11,146 nucleotides of DNA from Eubacterium sp. (GTDB lineage Bacteria; Bacillota; Clostridia; Oscillospirales; Acutalibacteraceae): contig JAFYGD010000050.1 in the NCBI GenBank assembly GCA_017543415.1, positions 1 through 11,146 on the forward strand, given 5' to 3'. Shown one piece after another: positions 6,072 through 11,146 of the stretch. Each line of letters begins with the position of its first letter. Position 1 is the first letter of the stretch. The notes below the pieces were generated by a model. It ran no database searches. It saw only the letters and a list, made by a program, of their open reading frames with translations, and was not told the origin of the DNA. A program made the position numbers and the translations under genes.

Positions 6072-6461
6072 CTACTTCTCCAGAATTATTGCAAAAAGCT
6101 CCTTGATTCTTTTTGCGTTTTCGGTTAAATACAAATAACCGAAAAGTGCTTCAACGCCCGTTGCTATATGGTATTCCCCCTGCGATGCGGATTTCGGGTT
6201 GTGCCCTACCTTTGCGTTTCTGCCGCGTTTAAATACCGCCGTTTCCTCTTCGGTAAGACAGTCTTTGATTTTTTCGTATGCCTCGGTCTGCGCTTTTGCA
6301 GAAACAAACTTAACGCTTTCCTTATGAAGGTCGTTTACCGGTCTGTTGGCGTCTGCGACAAGGCTTTCGCGAACAAGCATTTCATATACACAGTCGCCTA
6401 TAAACGCAAGGTTAAGCGGGCTCAACTGCTTTGGGTTGATTTCTTTATCTATAAATCTCAT
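6072..6461 (-). CDS. mrnC: Mini-ribonuclease III
   Basis: This 129-residue protein is the RNase III catalytic domain without the double-stranded-RNA-binding domain. In Bacillus it matures 23S rRNA ends. The signature LNLAFIGDCVYEMLVRE (16-32) contains Asp23, and ATGVEALFGYLYL (100-112) contains Glu104; these two are the metal-binding catalytic residues. FKRGRNAKVGHNPKSAS (77-93) is also typical. It overlaps the obg stop by one base (TAATG), so it is coupled to obg. The combination of a GTPase for 50S assembly and a 23S maturation nuclease makes functional sense. The length agrees with family members (about 130-145). Confidence 0.94.
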   Translation of the reverse strand: MRFIDKEINPKQLSPLNLAFIGDCVYEMLVRESLVADANRPVNDLHKESVKFVSAKAQTEAYEKIKDCLTEEETAVFKRGRNAKVGHNPKSASQGEYHIATGVEALFGYLYLTENAKRIKELFAIILEK

Positions 6462-7738
6462 TACGGAATGTACTCAAATTCAATATCGTAAAGCGAAACT
6501 ATATCGCCCTCATGAATTCCCCTTTCCCTTAAAGCGTCAAAAATTCCGCTTTTTTCAAGCACGCGCTGCATATACTGAAGCGCCTCATAATCCTCAATAT
6601 CAATTCCTTTTAGTACCTTGGGGAACCAGTCTGCCTCAACAAGGAAGTAGCCCTCCTCAACCTCGGTAATCTTAAAGCCGGTTGACTGTTTGATTATGCT
6701 TTCAACGGGGATTTCCTCTGTTTCATATTCCTTAATCGGCGGAAGGTCGCGCAGCTTGTTCCATACCACGTTCATTAACTCCTTCGTGCCTTCAAGAATA
6801 GGCGCGCAGATTGAATAATATTCATAGCCCTTGCCTTCAACATACGCTTTGAATTCTTCAATCTGTTCGGGCTCCGCCATATCAATTTTATTACCCGCAA
6901 CAATCATAGGCCGCTCGGCAAGCTCGGGATTAAAGCGAACAAGCTCCTCGTTGAGCTTTTCAAAATCCTCCTTCGGGTCCCTTCCCTCATGGCCGCTCAC
7001 ATCAACTATATGAATAAGAAGCCTGCAGCGCTCAACATGGCGCAAAAACTGATGGCCGAGTCCGACTCCGTCGCTGGCGCCCTCAATAAGTCCGGGAATA
7101 TCGGCGATTACAAAGCTGTTGCCCTCTCCCATTGAAACAACGCCGAGGTTGGGAACAAGAGTTGTAAAGTGATAGTCCGCAATTTTTGGCTTTGCCTGGG
7201 ACACAACGGATATAAGGCTTGATTTGCCTACTGACGGATAGCCGATTAAGCCGACGTCCGCAAGAAGCTTAAGCTCAAGGCTTACCTCCCACTCTTCGCC
7301 GGGCATACCGGGCTTTGCAAAGCGGGGAACCTGACGGGTAGGGGTTGCAAAATGGGAATTTCCCCAGCCGCCCTTACCGCCCTTTGCGGCAATAAAACGC
7401 TCCGTTTTGCTCATATCAGCCATAACGGCTCCGCTTTCCGCCTCTTTAATTACGGTACCGCGGGGTATACGGATTTCCAAATCCTGACCTTTTTTGCCGT
7501 TGCAGCGTCCGCCGCGGCCGCCTTCGCCGTTCGGCGCTTTGTACTTGCGCTTATAACGGAAGTCCGCAAGCGTTGCAAGGTTATCGTCAACAACAAAAAC
7601 AACGTCGCCGCCTTTTCCGCCGTCGCCGCCGTCAGGACCGCCCGCGGCAACATATTTTTCCCTGTGAAACGCCACAGCGCCGTCGCCGCCGTCACCGGCC
7701 TTTATTCTTATTTTTGCAATATCAACAAAAGCGGACAT
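6461..7738 (-). CDS. obg: GTPase Obg (ribosome assembly GTPase)
   Basis: This 425-residue protein has the full three-domain Obg layout. The Gly-rich Obg fold (about 1-158) includes AGGPDGGDGGKGGDVVF. The G domain (about 159-330) has G1 GYPSVGKSS (166-174), switch I DYHFTTLVPNLG (188-199), G3 DIPGLIEGAS (213-222) and G4 NKID (283-286). The C-terminal OCT domain (about 345-425) follows. The G5 position reads SIC (309-311) where SAx is usual, a conservative change. Obg binds the 50S subunit and links assembly to GTP and (p)ppGpp levels. The start has AGAGG upstream and lies 2 bases after the membrane-protein stop. Normally obg follows rpmA; here it is on the opposite strand, 5.6 kb away. Confidence 0.97.
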   Translation of the reverse strand: MSAFVDIAKIRIKAGDGGDGAVAFHREKYVAAGGPDGGDGGKGGDVVFVVDDNLATLADFRYKRKYKAPNGEGGRGGRCNGKKGQDLEIRIPRGTVIKEAESGAVMADMSKTERFIAAKGGKGGWGNSHFATPTRQVPRFAKPGMPGEEWEVSLELKLLADVGLIGYPSVGKSSLISVVSQAKPKIADYHFTTLVPNLGVVSMGEGNSFVIADIPGLIEGASDGVGLGHQFLRHVERCRLLIHIVDVSGHEGRDPKEDFEKLNEELVRFNPELAERPMIVAGNKIDMAEPEQIEEFKAYVEGKGYEYYSICAPILEGTKELMNVVWNKLRDLPPIKEYETEEIPVESIIKQSTGFKITEVEEGYFLVEADWFPKVLKGIDIEDYEALQYMQRVLEKSGIFDALRERGIHEGDIVSLYDIEFEYIP

Positions 7739-7740
7739 AA

Positions 7741-8085
7741 TTAACCTCTGAATAAATTAATAAATGAACTTATAATCTTCGGAATAATCAATATTATACC
7801 CGAAACGGTAATAAATGCAAGCACTAAAGGATAAAACACAATAAACAAAAGCGCATAGCTTGTTTTTATTTCCTTCAGCTTCAGCCCGAAAGCGACAAAA
7901 CCCGTATACGAACCGAGCGGAATAAGCGGTAAAAGCAAAGTAAGCGCCGTGCGCAAGCCCGTTTCTACCGGCTCGTGCGACAGCCTGTTTATAATAAAAA
8001 GCAGAATAAACAGCACAGCCGCGCCGCCGAAATATAAAAGCAGGGCTGAAACAAGATATTTTTTTGAAATCTCTTTTTTATCCAT
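7741..8085 (-). CDS. Small three-helix membrane protein, function unknown
   Basis: This 114-residue protein has a short charged N-terminus (MDKKEISKK) followed by three hydrophobic segments, about residues 11-33, 46-68 and 77-103, each with aromatic and Gly positions typical of transmembrane helices. There is no recognisable motif. It ends 2 bases before obg, so it is the first gene of the obg-mrnC operon. No Shine-Dalgarno sequence precedes the ATG, and the best promoter would start transcription almost at the ATG, suggesting a leaderless or weakly translated first gene. The only ATG in the frame is the first. I do not recognise the family. Confidence 0.65.
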   Translation of the reverse strand: MDKKEISKKYLVSALLLYFGGAAVLFILLFIINRLSHEPVETGLRTALTLLLPLIPLGSYTGFVAFGLKLKEIKTSYALLFIVFYPLVLAFITVSGIILIIPKIISSFINLFRG

Positions 8086-8091
8086 AAATAG

Positions 8092-8120
8092 AATTTAACA
8101 TATATTAATATTTTTTTCAA
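8092..8120 (-). promoter_or_regulatory. Candidate promoter of the obg operon
   Basis: On the minus strand, TTGAAA (8120-8115) is followed after 17 bases by TAAATT (8097-8092). Transcription would begin near 8085, which is the A of the ATG of the membrane-protein gene. The -10 box is a moderate match, and overlapping AT-rich sequence could hold other starts. Confidence 0.5.
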
Positions 8121-8121
8121 G

Positions 8122-8154
8122 AAAAATGAAAAGGGAGGGTACTGAAACCCTCCC
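8122..8154 (-). terminator. Intrinsic terminator of the secreted-protein gene
   Basis: On the minus strand, GGGAGGGT (8154-8147) pairs with ACCCTCCC (8140-8133) around a TTCAGT loop, followed by TTTTCATTTTTC. This 8-bp hairpin is the left part of the repeat described at 8129-8222 and has a near-identical copy at 9388-9414. Confidence 0.85.
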
Positions 8155-8222
8155 CTACAATGTTATTTTACAACAATCTTAACCGTTACGGTTTTAACGC
8201 CCGCTTTGTATTCGGCATTGCC
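8129..8222 (-). repeat. Repeat copy 1: terminator plus 3' coding end of the secreted-protein gene
   Basis: This 94-base stretch is repeated at 9389-9482 with an exact offset of 1,260 bases and 4 mismatches (8146, 8155, 8160, 8178). It covers the terminator hairpin and the last 20 codons of the secreted-protein gene. The one coding-region mismatch (8178) is synonymous. Confidence 0.9.
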
Positions 8223-9266
8223 TTTAGCGGTAACCTTGATTTTAATTTTGTAGGTGCCTTTCTTTAAGCCCTTCTTAACGGTAATCTTTCCGTTTTTGGC
8301 AACGGTGATTTTCTTGTTGCCCTTGGACTTTTTGTAGGTTACAGTTCCCTTTGCGTTTTTAACGGTAATTGCCTTTGAACGCTTGATTGCAACGTTCTTT
8401 TTCTTAACAACGGCTTTCTTCACTTTAACCGTCTTGCCCTTTGCGTAAAGGGTGTTTGCCTTTTGCTCAAGCTTTGGAATTGCTTCTGTTCTGACAGCGC
8501 CGCAGCCCGCGCAGGTATACTCCATAACACCTTCTTCAGTTACCGTAGCTTCTTTGGCAACAACGCCTGCGTTCCAGCTGTGGTCCTCATAAACAGGCTT
8601 AAGCGTATTTGCTGCAGGCGCTACTGTAAACAATGTGGTTTTGCTGTTCACATTTTCAAATTCCGCCGGCTGATGATTTCCGTTTTCTGCTGCCCAGTTT
8701 ACAAAATGCTTACCCTCAACCTCGGGAGCGGTGAGTTCAATCTTCTGAGAAGGGCTGTAAAAACCGATGCAATTTCCGTCTTCATAAGACACTCTGTAGT
8801 ATTTTACCCTAACCTCAAGGCCGGTATTTGCATATCCGTTGCTTTCGTAAGTGGAAACATTACCGGTGTAGTTCAGAATTTTAACGCCGTTTACATAAAT
8901 GTTTGTATGGCTTGTATCAAATCCTCTTAATACATTATCTGCATCTGTTACGTTCATTCTGTAATAAACTTCGTAATAAGCAGCATCGGCACTACAGCTG
9001 CTTACGCTGTTTCCCTGAGGGTCTTTTGTCCAGAGCGTTGCGCCGAGAACGTTGCAGCCGCCTGAATATCCAAGCTGAATCTGTGTTCTGCCTTCGCCTT
9101 CATAGAGCGACGGGGTCTTACCGGGCTCGATGTTACCGTCAATATACACGGATAAGCCGTATATTACATCGCCGATATTTGCTTTTGCAAAAGCATTAAG
9201 CGGCAAAGATGTTGCAACAGCAGCAAGCATAACGGCTGACATAATGATTGATAATAATTTTTTCAT
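8163..9266 (-). CDS. Secreted Lys-rich surface protein with CxxCG module
   Basis: This 367-residue protein has a clear Sec signal peptide (MKKLLSIIMSAVMLAAVATS, cut expected after AFA near residue 27). Residues 28 to about 180 look like a beta-rich extracellular module. HFVNWAAENG (187-196) resembles the end of an InlB-type B repeat. A module at 229-265 has the pattern H.W.AG.V.KEAT...EGV..YTCAGCG...TEAIPKL, with CxxC at 252-255, common in gut Clostridia surface proteins. The end (about 269-367) is extremely Lys-rich and Ig-like. There is no LPXTG or transmembrane anchor. The start at 9264-9266 is chosen because AGGAGG lies 7 bases upstream and the signal peptide begins there; an upstream ATG at 9308 adds 14 residues without such a site. 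Confidence 0.85.
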   Translation of the reverse strand: MKKLLSIIMSAVMLAAVATSLPLNAFAKANIGDVIYGLSVYIDGNIEPGKTPSLYEGEGRTQIQLGYSGGCNVLGATLWTKDPQGNSVSSCSADAAYYEVYYRMNVTDADNVLRGFDTSHTNIYVNGVKILNYTGNVSTYESNGYANTGLEVRVKYYRVSYEDGNCIGFYSPSQKIELTAPEVEGKHFVNWAAENGNHQPAEFENVNSKTTLFTVAPAANTLKPVYEDHSWNAGVVAKEATVTEEGVMEYTCAGCGAVRTEAIPKLEQKANTLYAKGKTVKVKKAVVKKKNVAIKRSKAITVKNAKGTVTYKKSKGNKKITVAKNGKITVKKGLKKGTYKIKIKVTAKGNAEYKAGVKTVTVKIVVK

Positions 9267-9316
9267 AAATAAACCTCCTTTTGCGTTAACAAAATGCCGA
9301 ATCAGCACTTTATATT

Positions 9317-9345
9317 ATTTTATCACAGTAATATATTATTTTCAA
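9317..9345 (-). promoter_or_regulatory. Promoter of the secreted-protein gene
   Basis: On the minus strand, TTGAAA (9345-9340) is followed after 17 bases by TAAAAT (9322-9317), with a TG one base before the -10 box (extended -10). The leader is about 45 bases and holds the AGGAGG site (9274-9282). Confidence 0.7.
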
Positions 9346-9387
9346 GTCGGTTATTAACTGAAACTCCGTCACAATTATACCTTTACG

Positions 9388-9414
9388 AAAAAGGGAGGGT
9401 ACTGAGACCCTCCC
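9388..9414 (-). terminator. Second copy of the secreted-gene terminator, now serving the DUF1858 gene
   Basis: GGGAGGGT (9414-9407) pairs with ACCCTCCC (9400-9393) around a CTCAGT loop and is followed by TTTTT on the minus strand. It is the only terminator between the DUF1858 stop (9497) and the secreted-protein promoter, so the gene remnant appears to have donated it. Confidence 0.8.
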
Positions 9415-9482
9415 TTACAGTGTTATTTTACAACAATTTTAACCGTTACGGTTTTAACGCCCGCTTTGTATTCGGCATTGCC
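9389..9482 (-). repeat. Repeat copy 2: terminator plus gene 3' end
   Basis: This is the second copy of the 8129-8222 sequence, in the same orientation, 4 mismatches in 94 bases. Similarity stops abruptly after GCATTGCCT at 9482, where unrelated sequence carrying the end of the DUF1858 gene begins. Confidence 0.9.
9423..9482 (-). pseudogene. Remnant 3' end of a secreted-protein paralog
   Basis: Read on the minus strand, the frame encodes GNAEYKAGVKTVTVKIVVK followed by TAA (9425-9423), identical at the protein level to the C-terminus of the neighbouring secreted protein. There is no start codon or upstream coding sequence: the frame runs into the DUF1858 gene's end. It is a fragment left by a tandem duplication that was later deleted or replaced, or by a 3'-end gene conversion. 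Confidence 0.75.
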
Positions 9483-9496
9483 TGTCCTCACTGTTT

Positions 9497-9697
9497 TTAT
9501 TTGTTTGCAAGATATGCTTTAATATCGGCAAGCACCTTGTCACAGTCAATACCGTGAACCATGCACGCCTCTTCAAGGCTTTCGCCGATAGAAGCAGGGC
9601 AGCCAACGCAGTGCATACCGCTTTGCATTAATATTCCTGCAATTCCTCTGTCATACTCAAGCATTTCGCCCATAGTTGTTGCTTTTGTAATTTCCAT
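9497..9697 (-). CDS. DUF1858 redox-disulfide domain protein
   Basis: This 66-residue protein is a DUF1858 domain, the small 'hybrid-cluster-protein-associated redox disulfide' family. The pattern MHCVGCPASIGESLEEACMVHGID is represented by Cys30 and Cys33 (CVGC), with further Cys45 and Cys52. A DYDRG-like segment (EYDRGIAGILMQSGMHC) precedes the CxxC. It is probably a cytosolic thiol-redox or metal-binding protein. No hybrid cluster protein (Hcp) gene is adjacent in the window. The ATG has AAAGGAG 8 bases upstream, and the gene has a good promoter of its own. It is alone in its transcription unit and divergent from the DUF1846 gene. Confidence 0.88.
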   Translation of the reverse strand: MEITKATTMGEMLEYDRGIAGILMQSGMHCVGCPASIGESLEEACMVHGIDCDKVLADIKAYLANK

Positions 9698-9731
9698 AGC
9701 CGTAACTCCTTTGTTTATTCTTGTTGCACTT

Positions 9732-9760
9732 ACTTTATCACAATAAATATTTTATGTCAA
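9732..9760 (-). promoter_or_regulatory. Promoter of the DUF1858 gene
   Basis: On the minus strand, a consensus TTGACA (9760-9755) is followed after 17 bases by TAAAGT (9737-9732), with TG one base before the -10 box. The spacer end ATTGTGATAAA closely resembles ACTGTGATAAA at the secreted-protein promoter. Confidence 0.75.
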
Positions 9761-9784
9761 GGCGGATTTTTTATGAATAAGATA

Positions 9785-9813
9785 TTGAAATATTGTTTTT
9801 TTAGTGTTACAAT
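9785..9813 (+). promoter_or_regulatory. Promoter of the DUF1846 gene
   Basis: TTGAAA (9785-9790) is followed after 17 bases by TACAAT (9808-9813), with TG one base before the -10 box. The start near 9820 gives a leader of about 25 bases with GAGGG before the ATG. Its -35 box lies 24 bases from the -35 box of the divergent DUF1858 promoter. Confidence 0.75.
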
Positions 9814-9846
9814 ATATAGTGATTTTTTTGAAAAAGAGGGCAGGTT

Positions 9847-11146
9847 ATGTACAAGATAGGATTTGATAACGATAAATACAAATCAATGCAGTCCGAACGC
9901 ATACGCGAAAGAATAGGCGAGTTCGGCGGCAAGCTCTATCTTGAATTCGGCGGTAAGCTCTTTGACGATTACCACGCTTCAAGAGTGCTTCCCGGATTTC
10001 ATCCGGACAGTAAGCTTCAGATGCTGCTTCAGCTTAAGGACGACGCTGAGGTTGTTATTGTTATCTCCGCCCAGGATATTGAAAAATCCAAGCTGCGCGG
10101 CGACCTTGGCATTACCTATGACGACGACGTTGTTCGCCTTATCCGCGAATTTACCGATATCGGCTTAATGGTTGGCAGCGTTGTTCTTACAAAATATGCG
10201 CCGAGCGATAAGGTTCAGGGCTTTGAGGACAGAATGAACGACCTTGGCTACCCCGTTTACCATCATTATGTTATTGAAGGCTATCCCTCAAATATTTCAA
10301 AAATTGTAAGCGACGACGGTTACGGCAAAAACGATTACATAAAGACAACAAGAAAGCTTGTTGTTATCACCGCTCCGGGTCCCGGCAGCGGAAAGATGGC
10401 TACCTGCCTTTCACAGCTTTACCACGAAAACAAGCGCGGAATTAAAGCAGGCTACGCTAAATTTGAAACCTTCCCCATCTGGAACATACCCCTTAAGCAC
10501 CCCGTTAACCTTGCTTATGAGGCGGCAACGGCTGACCTTAACGATGTTAATATGATTGACCCGTGGCACCTTGAGGCTTACGGAAAAACCACGGTAAACT
10601 ACAACCGAGACGTTGAAATTTTCCCCGTACTCAAAGCCACGTTTGACAGAATTTACGGAGAGTGCCCGTACAAATCTCCAACGGATATGGGCGTTAATAT
10701 GGCAGGAAACTGCATTATTGACGACGAAGCCTGCTGCGAGGCTTCAAAGCAGGAGATTATCCGCCGATACTTCACCGCTCTTTGCACAAACGCAAAGAAC
10801 ACAAAAAGAGCAAAGAACAGCGATGAAATATACAAGCTTGAGCTTTTAATGAACCAGGCGGGAATAAGCCCCGATTACAGAAAATGCACCGTTGCTGCGC
10901 GCAAACTTGAAAAACAGACAAAGCACCACGCCGCCGCTATTGAGCTTAACGACGGTACGGTAATCACGGGCAAAACCACCGATTTGCTCGGCTGTTCATC
11001 GGCTATGCTGCTTAACGCACTTAAGCACCTTGCCGGAATTGACGACGCAATTCATCTTGTAAACCCCGAGGTTATACGCCCCGTTCAGAAGCTTAAAGTA
11101 AACTACCTCGGCAACAAAAACCCGAGGCTCCATACAGACGAAACTC
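9847..11146 (+). CDS. DUF1846 / UPF0371 family protein (3' end outside window)
   Basis: About 433 residues are visible of a protein that normally has around 500; the frame is open to the window end. It matches UPF0371 strongly: GFDNDKYKSMQSERIRERI, then EFGGKLFDDYHASRVLPGF, RGDLGITYDDDV, TAPGPGSGKMATCLSQLYHE (A176-K183 forms a P-loop-like segment, though Met follows Lys rather than Ser/Thr), KFETFPIWNIPLKHPVNLAY, NDVNMIDPWHLEAYG and SPTDMGVNMAG. The family is widespread in Firmicutes and Actinobacteria; I know no established function. The P-loop-like motif suggests nucleotide or phosphate binding. The start has GAGGG upstream and a well-formed promoter. No neighbour helps to assign a role. 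Confidence 0.9.
   Translation, partial: MYKIGFDNDKYKSMQSERIRERIGEFGGKLYLEFGGKLFDDYHASRVLPGFHPDSKLQMLLQLKDDAEVVIVISAQDIEKSKLRGDLGITYDDDVVRLIREFTDIGLMVGSVVLTKYAPSDKVQGFEDRMNDLGYPVYHHYVIEGYPSNISKIVSDDGYGKNDYIKTTRKLVVITAPGPGSGKMATCLSQLYHENKRGIKAGYAKFETFPIWNIPLKHPVNLAYEAATADLNDVNMIDPWHLEAYGKTTVNYNRDVEIFPVLKATFDRIYGECPYKSPTDMGVNMAGNCIIDDEACCEASKQEIIRRYFTALCTNAKNTKRAKNSDEIYKLELLMNQAGISPDYRKCTVAARKLEKQTKHHAAAIELNDGTVITGKTTDLLGCSSAMLLNALKHLAGIDDAIHLVNPEVIRPVQKLKVNYLGNKNPRLHTDET

Noticed and set aside
7352..7744. Plus-strand frame of 130 codons opposite the Gly-rich part of obg
   Set aside because: The Ala-rich translation is what GGC/GCC-rich Gly codons give on the opposite strand.
9773..9859. Short plus-strand ORF of 28 codons starting ATGAATAAG, preceded by AAGGCGG
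   Set aside because: Its start lies upstream of the expected DUF1846 transcript start and the ORF covers that promoter, so it would not be transcribed; it also overlaps the DUF1846 start.
1..11146. CRISPR array, transposase, phage genes or toxin-antitoxin pair
   Set aside because: No regularly spaced repeats and no recognisable family; the only repeat is the two-copy 94-base element.

Overview
The window looks like chromosome from an anaerobic low- to moderate-GC Firmicute (Clostridia, probably a gut Ruminococcaceae/Oscillospiraceae-type organism). Evidence: an L27 with the Firmicute N-terminal extension next to its Prp protease, Mini-III RNase, strong AGGAGG ribosome binding sites, sigma-A type promoters, a two-gene SufC/SufB-type Fe-S system, a DUF1858 redox-disulfide protein, and a Lys-rich secreted protein of the kind common in gut Clostridia. 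No species can be named from the sequence alone.

Layout. (1) 1-816, plus strand: the 3' end of rplU, then prp and rpmA, ending in a strong bidirectional terminator. (2) 853-1608, minus: a class I SAM-dependent methyltransferase, divergent from (3) 1738-3403, plus: a minimal Fe-S assembly pair, SufC-like ATPase and SufB-like scaffold, with no SufS, SufU or SufD. (4) 3450-3617, minus: a 55-residue Flp-type pilin with its own promoter. (5) 3798-3874, minus: tRNA-Arg(CCT). (6) 8085 down to 3933, minus: a tightly packed operon of a small membrane protein, obg, mrnC, a nucleotidyltransferase, an HPr-kinase/PEPCK-like P-loop kinase and a PqqD-like protein. (7) 8163-9266, minus: a secreted Lys-rich surface protein. 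Its 3' end and terminator are duplicated 1,260 bp away at 9389-9482, where the copy is a gene remnant. (8) 9497-9697, minus: a DUF1858 protein, divergent from (9) 9847-end, plus: a DUF1846/UPF0371 protein that runs off the window.

How the parts relate. Regions 1 and 6 are housekeeping translation and ribosome-assembly genes. The usual rplU-prp-rpmA-obg order is broken here: obg lies 5.6 kb away on the opposite strand. The three genes after mrnC (nucleotidyltransferase, kinase, PqqD-like) resemble the tailoring part of some lasso-peptide/RiPP clusters, but no precursor, protease or cyclase is present. This is the best candidate for an undescribed system in the window. The Fe-S pair and the DUF1858 protein fit an anaerobic lifestyle.
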